The notes beneath the pieces are model-generated. The model worked only from the letters and a program-made list of their open reading frames with translations. It had not been told where the DNA came from and searched no databases. Made by a program: the position numbers and the translations under genes. A stretch of 64,000 nt of DNA from Pseudomonadales bacterium (GTDB taxonomy: Bacteria; Pseudomonadota; Gammaproteobacteria; Pseudomonadales; Azotimanducaceae): contig JAJEIQ010000054.1 of the NCBI GenBank assembly GCA_022827905.1, positions 62,001 through 126,000 of the forward strand, given 5' to 3'. Positions 1-8,170 of this stretch are shown here, piece by piece; the first letter of the stretch is position 1, and the number at the start of each line of letters is the position of its first letter.

Positions 1-483
1 GTGCTCGGCGGCGTCCAATTCAAGGTCGATGGCGAGCCGGTCCACTTTCCCGACACCCTCAACTACAAGGGCATGATGTACTCCGGCGTGCCCAACCTGG
101 CCAGCGTCTTTGGCTATGTCAACGCCTCTTGGACCCTGCGCGCGGACCTGACCGCCGAGTACGTCTGCCAAGTGCTCAACCGCATGCGGGAACTCGGCAT
201 GCGCCAATGCACGCCGTTGCTCGGCGAGGACGAAAGCGAAATGGGCGTTCAGCCCTGGATCGTCGGCTTCGCCCCCGGCTACATCGCCCGCGCCATGCAC
301 CGCTTCCCCAAGCAGGGCGACCGCGACCCTTGGCGCAACACCCAGAACTACCTGCAGGATCGCAAGATGGTGCGCCGCGGTGTCGTCGAGGACGGGGTGC
401 TGACCTTCAGCAACCCAGAGCCGGAGGCCAACGCCACAGCCCGGCCACCTGCTGTTGAGGAGTCTGCCCGCGCCGCCGCATGA
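1..483 (+). CDS. Flavin-containing monooxygenase, C-terminal part (cut by window edge)
   Basis: This is the last 160 residues of an FAD/NADPH-dependent monooxygenase of the EthA/Baeyer-Villiger-like group. Such enzymes insert one oxygen atom of O2 into ketones, sulfides or amines in the cytoplasm. The segment containing YKGMMYSGVPNLASVFGY, then NASWTLRADLTAEYVC, is characteristic of the C-terminal region of this family. The FAD and NADPH Rossmann motifs lie upstream of the window, so the first codon here (GTG) is probably internal. The last 25 or so residues are Ala/Pro-rich and not conserved-looking. It ends 22 bases before the convergent hipA gene. The family is clear; the substrate is not. 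Confidence 0.85.
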   Translation: MLGGVQFKVDGEPVHFPDTLNYKGMMYSGVPNLASVFGYVNASWTLRADLTAEYVCQVLNRMRELGMRQCTPLLGEDESEMGVQPWIVGFAPGYIARAMHRFPKQGDRDPWRNTQNYLQDRKMVRRGVVEDGVLTFSNPEPEANATARPPAVEESARAAA

Positions 484-505
484 TGGCAGGCTGAACCAAC
501 CCGCT

Positions 506-1777
506 CTACGCGTTCTCCGGGTCTGCCGGTCCGCCGAGCGCCCGGTTGCATTGCTTGGCCACGACCTGCTCTACGCGCTGCAGCGCGGCGTAGTTGCCGT
601 GCAAGCTGTCAAACAATGCCCGCACGGGCTGCAATTGCCGGAGTAGCTGGCGGGCAACGTCTTGGACTTGGTCCAGCATAAAGCGGGGCCGCACATCGCA
701 TTGGCGCGCCAGCTCCTCCCAGTGTCTTGCGGAAACCATGCCGGGATTGCCTTGGCCGCCGACGTGCAGCGCCAGATGCTGGCCGATGCCACTTAGGGCC
801 CGCGTGCAGACCAGATCATAGAACGGCGCCAGCCGAACCTCTCCATTGGCACGGTGCACAAGCGAAAGGTTCTTGGCATGGCCATCGGAGTTGCCTGCCA
901 GGACATTGAAAATCTGCCAACGCAGCAGGTTGCGCAGATCGTTGGCCGGGTCGCTGGAAACGTCCAGCACCAGCCGATAGCAGTCCGCGAACGAAGGCCC
1001 TCCGTGCTCCTGGTATTTTCGCTCATGCCCGAAGCCCAAGGCTTGGCAAAAGTCCTCCTGGTGCAGCCGGGCGACTTGATCGCATTCATCCCTGAACCGG
1101 TCATAGCGCTCGATCAACGCATAGCGCCTGCCGCCGATCTTCCGCATCCGCACATCAACCGCCGGCAAGCCAATGGATCGCGCCAAGCCCGTTGTGAAGG
1201 TCTCGTATGCAGGCAGATGCCGATAGTCGGGCAATTCAAACTTCAACAGGTGGCTGGTGGGGGACTCCTTCAATGGCAGCCAAAAGAGGTGATTCCTGAC
1301 TAGCACTGGGCATTTGTCTTGGGCTCCCGCCAAGGATAGCCGGGGACGCCCGATTGCGGTCCAGGCGCCAGCGGCACCCCGGTTGTTGGCCAGACCCATC
1401 AGTTCCTCATCCGACACTTTCCGGTAGTCGTGTTCAGCGGCTGGCTGATGCTCAGCCTGCAGCAGGGAAAGCGCCCCCGCGCACTCGCCGCCAATGGCGC
1501 GCAGCAGGTCAAAATCGGTGTTTGGGAGCCTCAGGCCGCGAACAATCCGGTCGCGAACGCCAGCCTCCGGGAGGAGATTGGCGAAGAACCGATGGGCAAG
1601 GCCTTGGCCGGGCGCAAATTCCTCCAGCCTTAGGGGCAAGGATTGGGAGATGGCGAATCCGCCTTGGGCCAGCCATTCATCCGCATAGCGAAACCCGATC
1701 AGCCCTTGCGCGTCGCGCCATAGGAAGCCAACGAGCCGCTGATCGTTCCAGACATTGAGGCCATCCGGATCAAGCAT
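506..1777 (-). CDS. hipA: HipA-family serine/threonine kinase toxin
   Basis: A 423-residue HipA-like kinase. In Escherichia coli HipA phosphorylates glutamyl-tRNA synthetase and induces persistence. Visible here are the phosphorylatable loop SLAGAQDK (Ser148, equivalent to Ser150 of E. coli HipA), the catalytic loop NSDGHAKN at 296-303, and the metal-binding FYDLV motif at 319-323, so the kinase looks intact. The start overlaps the end of the upstream antitoxin gene by 8 bases, a normal hipBA arrangement implying translational coupling. Transcription should come from the hipB promoter region at 2055-2192. The actual target protein cannot be told from sequence; some HipA relatives phosphorylate other aminoacyl-tRNA synthetases. 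Confidence 0.9.
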   Translation of the reverse strand: MLDPDGLNVWNDQRLVGFLWRDAQGLIGFRYADEWLAQGGFAISQSLPLRLEEFAPGQGLAHRFFANLLPEAGVRDRIVRGLRLPNTDFDLLRAIGGECAGALSLLQAEHQPAAEHDYRKVSDEELMGLANNRGAAGAWTAIGRPRLSLAGAQDKCPVLVRNHLFWLPLKESPTSHLLKFELPDYRHLPAYETFTTGLARSIGLPAVDVRMRKIGGRRYALIERYDRFRDECDQVARLHQEDFCQALGFGHERKYQEHGGPSFADCYRLVLDVSSDPANDLRNLLRWQIFNVLAGNSDGHAKNLSLVHRANGEVRLAPFYDLVCTRALSGIGQHLALHVGGQGNPGMVSARHWEELARQCDVRPRFMLDQVQDVARQLLRQLQPVRALFDSLHGNYAALQRVEQVVAKQCNRALGGPADPENA

Positions 1778-2054
1778 GGCTGCCGCCTCCCGGCGGCGAT
1801 TGCGGCCCAGAAGACGTGACCCCGCGCCGTTGAATCACCACTTCCAGCCCTAGGGTTCCCAGCGCCTTGAGCACTTTGCCGAGTTCGGCAGTTTCCTTGC
1901 CGCGCTCGAACTCGGACAGAAAACGGGTGCTCAGATTGGCCAAGCCGGATATCGTTTCCAGCGTCAGTTTTCGCTGCTTTCGATGCGCACGGGCTAGTTG
2001 ACCGAGTTCGTCCGCCGATCGAACCACGCCGTATTGCGCCTGATGTTTGGCCAT
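1770..2054 (-). CDS. hipB: HipB-like antitoxin, helix-turn-helix (XRE) repressor
   Basis: A 94-residue DNA-binding protein with an XRE/Cro-type helix-turn-helix in residues of about 18-70 (GQLARAHRKQRKLTLETISGL, then STRFLSEFERGKETAEL). It neutralises the HipA kinase encoded immediately downstream and represses the operon. The C-terminal tail after the HTH is short and Gly/Pro-rich, as in many HipB proteins where it is proteolytically labile. The ATG at 2054 is close to an operator-like palindrome (2071-2084). Function is inferred from fold, size and its 8-base overlap with hipA. Confidence 0.85.
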   Translation of the reverse strand: MAKHQAQYGVVRSADELGQLARAHRKQRKLTLETISGLANLSTRFLSEFERGKETAELGKVLKALGTLGLEVVIQRRGVTSSGPQSPPGGGSHA

Positions 2055-2070
2055 GCTCTACCCAGAAAAG

Positions 2071-2189
2071 TGATCGTACGATCAAAAATAGTGGACATAT
2101 GGCACAAAATCAATGGATATCTACCGTTCGTGATAATTCGGTCTAAACTCAGCGTCCGACCGCAACTTTTGTCACGCACGATCAAAAAT
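2071..2189. promoter_or_regulatory. Candidate HipB operator region: palindrome plus 100-bp-spaced direct repeat
   Basis: TGATCGTACGATCA at 2071-2084 is a perfect 14-bp palindrome 17 bases upstream of the hipB start codon. The 12-mer ACGATCAAAAAT overlaps its right half (2078-2089) and recurs exactly 100 bp away at 2178-2189. The whole 2055-2192 gap is AT-richer than its surroundings. HipB-type repressors bind inverted repeats near their own promoter, so this is the natural operator candidate. That HipB binds here is inference; the repeats are seen directly. Confidence 0.55.
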
Positions 2190-2192
2190 CAT

Positions 2193-4115
2193 TCAGTAAT
2201 CACGGTCTGGGAATCGGGCCTTTCGAGGGCGCTGTGCGCTGTTCGAGGGCAAGATGCCCTCGCTCCGGGGGTTTTCCTCGCTCCGGGCGTTTTCCTCGCT
2301 CCGGGCGTTTACCTTCGGGGCGAAGGCGAACAGCAGGTTGCCGGCCATGCGGTCGCCGAAGAGATAGCCGGAGTTGACCAGCACGTGACCTTCGGCGACC
2401 AACGGGCCGTCCGCTTCGATGGAGCCGCCGTGGCCCCGCTCCCCAGAAACCGTGGTGAATGGGCGGTTGGTGTCGAAGTCCCACAGCAGTTTGCCATCCG
2501 CTGCCCGGTAGGCGCGGAGGTGGCCGTCGAAAGCGCCCGCGAAGACCACGCCGGGCATGGCGGTGACTGCAGCGGAGAAGCCGGGGTCGCAGGCCGGACG
2601 ATCTTCGGCGGCGCAGGCATCCGGAGCCCGAGCGTACCAAAGGACTTCACCGTTGGCCGGACCGAGGGCGAACAAGCCGGGCTTCGCCTCGCCCTGCTCC
2701 AAGCCGGTGAAGACGGTGTCCGCGTTAGGGGCGTAGATGCGCCCCTCCCCGGCCGCCATGCCCCAATGCACGCCGCCGGCAAAGCCGCCGCGGCCGATGC
2801 GCGTGGTCCACAGGCGCTTGCCGCCGGCGTCCGGGTCCAAGGCGAACACATGACCGGACTTCTGCCCCGCCACTAGGATTTCCTTGCCGTCATCGAGCCG
2901 CACCAACATGGGCGGGGCGCCGATGTCGAGGTCGGGGCCGTTCTCCTCCGGGCAGTTCTCGCCGCCGCCGATGAAGCAGGCCATGTTCCAGGCATCCCCG
3001 GCCAAGGCTTGGTGGGACCAGGCCAGACGTCCCGACTCCAGGTCAAACGCCAGCACTGCGTCGCTGGTATCGGCGGCGGGCGAGGTGTAGGACTCGCCGG
3101 TGCCCACGTAGAGCCACCCACGCCGGGGATCGAGGGTGGGGCTGTTCCAGATGGGCGCGCCGGCCGGTGCGAAGCGCTGCAGTCCGGTGGCGTTGCGGCC
3201 TACCGGCACCGGCTCCTCGGCGATGGAGTGGGCGGTCCAGAGAATGCGTCCGTCGGCGGCGTCAACGGCGGAGACGCCACCGCGAAAGGTGCAGCAGGGA
3301 TAGCCGGGGTCGGCGGCGCTGGCCCACTCCTTGGAGGACAGCGGCGCATAAACCCGGCCTTGGTGGTAGCGCGGCGAGCCGGTCAGGGTCACGTCCGCGT
3401 GCTTATCCACCTGCGTTCGCCAGATGAATCCGCCGTCGGCGGAATCCACGGCGTATAGCGTGCCGCGAATGTCGCCGAAGAAGAGCCGCTTCCCGGATTC
3501 GTCCGCCGTGATGGCAGAGCGCACTTCAACGTCGGCCTTGAAGGTCCAGTGCGCGCAGCCGCTGTCGAGGTCCAATGCGTAAACGGTGCCATCCTGGCTG
3601 CCGACGTAAACCACGCTGCCCCACACGCTCGGCTGGCTGCGGGCGCGGCTGGCGCCGGGATAGGCGAAAACCCACTTGACGGCCAGCCGAGGCACCTCTG
3701 CGGCGTCGAGTCCGGCAACGGCGGCGGGCACAAAGCGGGTGTTCTCCATGTTCAAGCCCCAGCCCTTGAGGGACGGCGGGCTTGGCGGCGCTTGGGCCAC
3801 GGTTGGGCCACAGCGCTTCACGGGCACCGCGGTCCGGGTCGCGCCGCCGAGATGGTTGGCCAACGCTCGGCGCTCGGCATCGCTTAAGTCCTGGACATGC
3901 TCGCGCATCGTGCCTTCGGTGAGGGCGGCGTAGATGGGTGCGGCACCCATGATCTGAAAGGTCACCAAGTGTGGCGCCCGGGGCACGTCGCCCTGATGGC
4001 AGTGGCTGCAGCGGGCCTCGTAGAGTTGCGACGGGGTGGCTGGCGCTGCTGCCCCGAAGGCTTGGGAAGCGGCGAGCCCGGCTGCCAAAGCCGCGCCAAG
4101 CCAGCGGCGCATCAA
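2193..4115 (-). CDS. PQQ-dependent quinohemoprotein dehydrogenase (cytochrome c domain plus beta-propeller)
   Basis: A 640-residue periplasmic dehydrogenase. An N-terminal signal sequence (to about residue 22) is followed by a c-type cytochrome domain with the haem motif CSHCH near residue 36, then a long PQQ-enzyme repeat region forming an eight-bladed propeller (for example the repeats containing VYVGSQDGTVYALD and LFFGDIRGTLYAVD). This order, cytochrome first, matches the polyvinyl-alcohol-dehydrogenase-like group rather than methanol dehydrogenases; the substrate is unknown. The domain seems to end around LLFAFAPK. The last 40 or so residues (three six-residue repeats of the type NARSEE, then a tail reading through a palindromic element) look like invasion of the 3' end by a genomic repeat. 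It overlaps the upstream SnoaL-like gene by 4 bases, so the two form an operon. Confidence 0.85.
   Translation of the reverse strand: MMRRWLGAALAAGLAASQAFGAAAPATPSQLYEARCSHCHQGDVPRAPHLVTFQIMGAAPIYAALTEGTMREHVQDLSDAERRALANHLGGATRTAVPVKRCGPTVAQAPPSPPSLKGWGLNMENTRFVPAAVAGLDAAEVPRLAVKWVFAYPGASRARSQPSVWGSVVYVGSQDGTVYALDLDSGCAHWTFKADVEVRSAITADESGKRLFFGDIRGTLYAVDSADGGFIWRTQVDKHADVTLTGSPRYHQGRVYAPLSSKEWASAADPGYPCCTFRGGVSAVDAADGRILWTAHSIAEEPVPVGRNATGLQRFAPAGAPIWNSPTLDPRRGWLYVGTGESYTSPAADTSDAVLAFDLESGRLAWSHQALAGDAWNMACFIGGGENCPEENGPDLDIGAPPMLVRLDDGKEILVAGQKSGHVFALDPDAGGKRLWTTRIGRGGFAGGVHWGMAAGEGRIYAPNADTVFTGLEQGEAKPGLFALGPANGEVLWYARAPDACAAEDRPACDPGFSAAVTAMPGVVFAGAFDGHLRAYRAADGKLLWDFDTNRPFTTVSGERGHGGSIEADGPLVAEGHVLVNSGYLFGDRMAGNLLFAFAPKVNARSEENARSEENPRSEGILPSNSAQRPRKARFPDRDY
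2225..2311. repeat. REP-like palindrome with three 18-bp tandem units, in the 3' end of a coding region
   Basis: GAGGGC-AAGAT-GCCCTC (2245-2261) is a 6-bp inverted repeat with a 5-base loop, preceded by another GAGGGC at 2225-2230. It is followed by GCTCCG and merges into three tandem 18-bp units (2258-2275, 2276-2293, 2294-2311), each beginning CCTCGCTCCGGG. The same stem, the same loop length and the following GCTCCG recur at 61637-61659. Read on the minus strand the array encodes the repeated tail of the PQQ dehydrogenase. Confidence 0.75.
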
Positions 4116-4582
4116 GGCGTCACATCCGGTTCGTTGTAGTTCCAGATGTGCTTGAGCACCCGCCAGGAGCCGTCGTCCTGGCGGCGCAGCACGTCCAGGA
4201 ACTTGCGCAGGCTGCTGATGCGCTTATCGCTGCCCTTGGGCATCCGGTGGATGATGTAGTCGTAGCGGGCGTAGGCGAGGTCGCCGTCCACCTCGACCGT
4301 GCCCGGATCAACCACCTCGATCTCGAAGCGGTCCTGCTCGAACACCGGCCCGAGGAACTGCCCGTAGTGATCCCGCCCGCGGATGGGCGGAGCGTCAGTG
4401 GGCAGCAGCTCCACATCGGTGTCAAGCACCGCAAGGTAGCCTTCGATGCTGCCCGCCTCCACCGCTTGGTTCCACGCCGCCTGCAGGGCACGGATGGCGG
4501 CGGCATCCGCAGCCGGGTCGGCAGCCAGCGGTGCGGCGGCAACAAAAAGCACTGACCAAATGAGCGCTGACGCTGATCTCAT
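4112..4582 (-). CDS. SnoaL-like / DUF4440 (NTF2-fold) exported protein
   Basis: A 156-residue protein with a probable signal peptide (hydrophobic residues to about 20, ending AAPLAA) and an NTF2-like cone fold, recognisable from the pattern AIRALQAAWNQAVEAGSIEGYLAVL, then ELLPTDAPPIRGRDHY, then YARYDYIIHRM, and WRVLKHIWN at the end. Family members are small enzymes or ligand-binding proteins with varied roles; no catalytic set can be assigned. I chose the ATG at 4582 because GGGAGAA lies just upstream and the encoded protein then starts with a good signal sequence; an in-frame GTG at 4597 is the alternative. The stop overlaps the start of the PQQ dehydrogenase by 4 bases, suggesting a joint periplasmic function. 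Confidence 0.75.
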   Translation of the reverse strand: MRSASALIWSVLFVAAAPLAADPAADAAAIRALQAAWNQAVEAGSIEGYLAVLDTDVELLPTDAPPIRGRDHYGQFLGPVFEQDRFEIEVVDPGTVEVDGDLAYARYDYIIHRMPKGSDKRISSLRKFLDVLRRQDDGSWRVLKHIWNYNEPDVTP

Positions 4583-4629
4583 GACATCTTCTCCCACTTC
4601 ATGTTCGAGGCTTGAAGACCAGCATTCTA

Positions 4630-4701
4630 ATGCGTTGCAGGGAAATTAACTCCAAAAACGGCGGGGCGATTTCTTACGCCGAGGTTCCGATTTGCCCATA
4701 G
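4630..4701 (+). CDS. Candidate micro-ORF with a double-glycine motif upstream of the C39 exporter
   Basis: A 23-codon reading frame, MRCREINSKNGG followed by AISYAEVPICP, ends 57 bases before the HlyD gene. A Gly-Gly pair with Glu at -8 and Ile at -7 resembles the site cut by C39 peptidases, and a C39 exporter gene follows. Against it: the leader is only 12 residues, -4 is Lys rather than hydrophobic, and there is no clear Shine-Dalgarno sequence. Included because the exporter otherwise has no adjacent substrate; it may be chance. Confidence 0.18.
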   Translation: MRCREINSKNGGAISYAEVPICP

Positions 4702-4758
4702 TTTTTGGCGTGCCGAGCAAGCCAACATGGCGTCTTTGCACCCCCAAGGCCTTCTGCA

Positions 4759-5985
4759 GTGTCCCTGTTCCGTCCCGAAGTGCTGGCCGAGCGCAGCTCC
4801 GAGCAATGGGGTTCGACAATCGGCTCCCGCGCACCGCGCCTGGTGGCCGCGAGCTTGGGCTTAGTGATCATCGGCTTGCTGGGCATGGCCGCGGTGCTTG
4901 GCTTGGACTACGCCCGCAAGGTCCGCGTCAGCGGCTATCTCGAACCCAAGGGCGGCATCGCCGAGGTGATCGCTGCACAGGGGGGTCGAGTGGGCGCGCT
5001 CAACGTGGGCGAACGGGACCATGTGAAGCGGGGCCAAGTGCTGGCAATCCTCGACCACGACCAATACAGCGAACAGGGACACCGAGTTCATCTCGAGGAA
5101 GCCGCCTATCTGCGGGCATCCATTGAACGGCTGGAGCAGCGGATGCGCGAGGCGGAGGAGAGGCGGACATCCGATCTCGGTGCGGTGCGCGAGGAACTCG
5201 GCCATCTGGCTCTTGAGCAGGGTGCGCTGGCTGAGGAACTGCGCTTCGCGGAGCAGCGGGAAGCGTTGCGCCGAATCGCAGACGAGCGGGTGCAGAAGCT
5301 GCTGGCGGATGGCCTGCTTGCGGCCGCCCGCTACGATCAGGAGCGCCAAGCCACCCTGACCGCCGCTCAAGCCGTCAGCCAACTCCGCCGCGCCTTGGCG
5401 AGCAACCAGCGGCAGTCGGCACAAAGCAACCAAGCCCTCTTGCGCATCGAACGCGAGCACCAAGCCTTGCGTCTGCAGTTGCAGCAGGAGCGCGCCGACT
5501 TGGCTCGGCAACTGGCGCGCTTGGCGGAACAACGGCAAACCGCGGTGGTGGCACCCAAGGGCGGGGTGGTCACCTTTGTGCAGTTCACCGTTGGTGACCG
5601 GGTGCGCGCCGAGCAGGTGCTCATGACGGTGGCGCCCGTTGATGCGGCATCGCAACTGGTCCTGCTGGCCGACGCCGCGGCGGCTGTCGATATCGCGCCG
5701 GGCGACGAAGTTCGCTTCAAGGCGCTGGGCGGCCAGCGCCGGCGCAATCCCATTGGCGCGGCCGTCGTTCGCGAAGTCAGCCAAGCGCCGCAGATGCCCT
5801 ACCAGCTACGCAGCTGGGTTGCGGTGGACGGGCCGGTGTTCCGGGCGCGGGCCGAGGTGCTACGGCATCCTGAGGGTTTGGCCGTCAAAGGCGGCCTGCG
5901 GGTGGATGCCTTCGTCGTCACCGAGTCGCACCGGCTGTGGCGCTGGCTGCTGGAGCCGTTAACCGCTGCCCTTGAGGGTTTGTGA
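4759..5985 (+). CDS. HlyD-family periplasmic adaptor of a peptide exporter
   Basis: A 408-residue membrane-fusion protein linking an inner-membrane ABC exporter to an outer-membrane channel. One transmembrane helix lies near the N-terminus (VAASLGLVIIGLLGMAAVLGL). Then come a lipoyl/biotinyl half-motif (GRVGALNVGERDHVKRGQVL), a long coiled coil rich in Glu, Arg and Ala over about 115-265, the second lipoyl half (VVAPKGGVVTFVQFTVGDRV) and a beta-barrel domain. I placed the start at the GTG at 4759 because the protein then begins with LFRPEVLAER, typical of colicin V-type HlyD proteins; an in-frame TTG at 4705 is possible. The exporter gene starts on the base after its stop codon. Confidence 0.9.
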   Translation: MSLFRPEVLAERSSEQWGSTIGSRAPRLVAASLGLVIIGLLGMAAVLGLDYARKVRVSGYLEPKGGIAEVIAAQGGRVGALNVGERDHVKRGQVLAILDHDQYSEQGHRVHLEEAAYLRASIERLEQRMREAEERRTSDLGAVREELGHLALEQGALAEELRFAEQREALRRIADERVQKLLADGLLAAARYDQERQATLTAAQAVSQLRRALASNQRQSAQSNQALLRIEREHQALRLQLQQERADLARQLARLAEQRQTAVVAPKGGVVTFVQFTVGDRVRAEQVLMTVAPVDAASQLVLLADAAAAVDIAPGDEVRFKALGGQRRRNPIGAAVVREVSQAPQMPYQLRSWVAVDGPVFRARAEVLRHPEGLAVKGGLRVDAFVVTESHRLWRWLLEPLTAALEGL

Positions 5986-8097
5986 GTGCTTAATCTCGGT
6001 TGGGGCCGCAAAGTGCCGGTGATGATGCAGGCCGAGGCCAGCGAGTGCGGCTTGGTGAGCATGGCCATGATTTCCGCCTTCCACGGCCGCCATCTGGACT
6101 TGGCCGACATGCGCAGCCGCGGCCTGCTCAGCGCCCGCGGCGCCACGCTCAACGACTTGGCGGCAGTGGCGGCTGCGGAAGGTTTCCAAACCCGGGGACT
6201 GCGCTTGGAGATGGACCATCTGACCCAACTCCAGGCGCCCGCCATCCTGCACTGGGACCTCAACCACTTCGTGGTGTTGGTGAAGGCCGGACCGCGCCAG
6301 GTCCGCATTCACGACCCGGCCTTGGGGCTGCGCAAGCTGTCCTATGGGGAAGTCTCCCGGCATTTCACCGGCGTCGCCTTGGAATTGCGGCCTGCCCCAG
6401 GATTCCGGCTGCAATCGCCGCCACCTAGACTGAGGATCTGGCATCTGTGGCGCGGCACCGGCGCGCTCAACAAGAATCTGCTGGTCATCTTCGCCCTGTC
6501 GATGCTGCTGCAGCTCACGCTGATCGCAGCGCCCCTGCATCTGCAGTGGGCCATTGACCAAGGGGTTGCCCATGCGGATGGTGAACTGATCGCCCTGCTG
6601 GCGTTCGGCTTCCTCTGCGTTCTGGCCATCCAACTCGCGGCCCAGTTGCTGCGCGGTTGGCTGATCGTGCGCTTGACCCACCTAGTGGCATTCGAGTTCG
6701 CCTGCAACCTCTTGGCGCACATGCTGCGGCTGCCGCTGGACTGGTTTGAGAAGCGGCACCTGGGCGATCTGACCTCCCGATTCGGCTCCCTCGGCCCGGT
6801 TCAGGATGCCCTGACCCAAGGCTTGGTGACGGTTTGCGTGGACGGCTTCATGGCCTTGGCCATGCTGGTGATGATGCTGGGCTACGACGCGGGCCTAGCG
6901 GCCATCGTGCTGTGCGCGTGCGGCCTCTACCTGCTCGCCCGGCTGGTACAAATCCCGGCCTTGATGCGCACGTCGATGGACGAGATTCATGCCGGCGCGA
7001 AGGCGGAGACCAGCTTCCTCGAGTCCATGCGCTCAATGCCCGCGGTGCGCGCCTACGGCCAGGAGTCCGGCCGCCTCGAACGCTGGCAGAACCATCAAGC
7101 GGAAGCGCTGAACGCCGGCATTCGGCGCGCCAAGCTGCTGTTGGTCGGCGACGGCGCGCTGACCCTGATCTTTGGCGTGGAAACCATCGCCGTCATCACC
7201 CTAGGCACCAACCACGTACTCGACGGCGCCCTCTCCATCGGCATGCTCTACGCCTTTTTGAGCTACAAGGGCAACTTCACCGGCCGCTTCGGCGAGCTGA
7301 TCCGCCAAGGCTTGGATCTGCGCCTGTTGCGGGTGCATCTCGAACGCCTGTCCGACCCCTATTCGGCGGTGCCCGAATTGTCCTTGAAGCCGCCCCCCGC
7401 GCAGCCGGTGAGCGGAGACCTTGAACTCGACAGCGCGGGCTTCCGTTATGGCGAGCGGGAGCCTTGGGTGCTGAAGGACGTGAGCTTGGCCCTGCCGGAA
7501 AGCGCCTTCACCGCCATCATCGGGCCATCCGGAGGCGGCAAGACCACCTTGCTCAAACTGCTGCTCGGCCAAGCGGCCCCGACGCGCGGCGAGCTGCGCC
7601 TTGCCGGGCGGGTGGTCGATGACGAATGGCGGCAGCGCTACCGGCGCTCGATCGGCGTGGTGCTGCAGGACGACGTCCTGTTCGCCGGCAGCCTTGCGGC
7701 CAACCTGTCCCTGTTTGACCCCAATCTGGACCTGCAGCGCCTCCAGGAGGCCTGCCGGCTCGCCGCGGTGGATGAGCTCATCGCCAGCTTGCCGATGGGC
7801 TTTGAAACCCTTGTCGGCGACATGGGTTCCGCCCTTTCCGGCGGCCAAGTGCAGCGCCTGCTGCTTGCCCGGGCGCTGTACCGCAAGCCCCGCTTTCTCT
7901 ATTTGGACGAAGGCACAGCCCATCTGGACCCCAGCAACAAGGCCAGAATTCACGAAGTGATCGCTCACTTACCATGCACCCGAGTGGTCGCCACCCACGA
8001 TTTGGACCTCGCCGCCTTGGCCGACCAAGTCTATTGGGTGGAAAACGGTGCGGTGCGGGCGATGGAACCCCATGAATTGACTCACCGGACGGCTTGA
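5986..8097 (+). CDS. Peptidase C39-containing ABC exporter (colicin V/bacteriocin type)
   Basis: A 703-residue exporter that removes double-glycine leaders from peptides and pumps the products out. The N-terminal C39 peptidase is intact: catalytic Cys21 in QAEASECG, His94 in LNHFVV and Asp110 in IHDPALG. A six-helix membrane domain spans about 155-430. The nucleotide-binding domain has Walker A GPSGGGKTT, signature LSGGQ and Walker B FLYLDEG. The GTG start directly abuts the hlyD stop codon. It is a different lineage from the NHLM-type C39 exporter at 25821-28031, so this locus has two leader-peptidase exporters. Its substrate is not obvious; it could serve the 13801 precursor, the doubtful micro-ORF at 4630, or a distant peptide. 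Confidence 0.92.
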   Translation: MLNLGWGRKVPVMMQAEASECGLVSMAMISAFHGRHLDLADMRSRGLLSARGATLNDLAAVAAAEGFQTRGLRLEMDHLTQLQAPAILHWDLNHFVVLVKAGPRQVRIHDPALGLRKLSYGEVSRHFTGVALELRPAPGFRLQSPPPRLRIWHLWRGTGALNKNLLVIFALSMLLQLTLIAAPLHLQWAIDQGVAHADGELIALLAFGFLCVLAIQLAAQLLRGWLIVRLTHLVAFEFACNLLAHMLRLPLDWFEKRHLGDLTSRFGSLGPVQDALTQGLVTVCVDGFMALAMLVMMLGYDAGLAAIVLCACGLYLLARLVQIPALMRTSMDEIHAGAKAETSFLESMRSMPAVRAYGQESGRLERWQNHQAEALNAGIRRAKLLLVGDGALTLIFGVETIAVITLGTNHVLDGALSIGMLYAFLSYKGNFTGRFGELIRQGLDLRLLRVHLERLSDPYSAVPELSLKPPPAQPVSGDLELDSAGFRYGEREPWVLKDVSLALPESAFTAIIGPSGGGKTTLLKLLLGQAAPTRGELRLAGRVVDDEWRQRYRRSIGVVLQDDVLFAGSLAANLSLFDPNLDLQRLQEACRLAAVDELIASLPMGFETLVGDMGSALSGGQVQRLLLARALYRKPRFLYLDEGTAHLDPSNKARIHEVIAHLPCTRVVATHDLDLAALADQVYWVENGAVRAMEPHELTHRTA

Positions 8098-8170
8098 TGC
8101 CAGCGAGCAAGCCACCTATCCCAAAAGTACATACATTGGTATTCACAATCATCCAAGCAAGGAGTAGCCT

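Noticed and set aside
2258-2311. Three short tandem repeats considered as a CRISPR array.
   Set aside because: Units are directly adjacent (18 bp, no spacers) and derive from a palindromic dispersed element; no cas genes are present.
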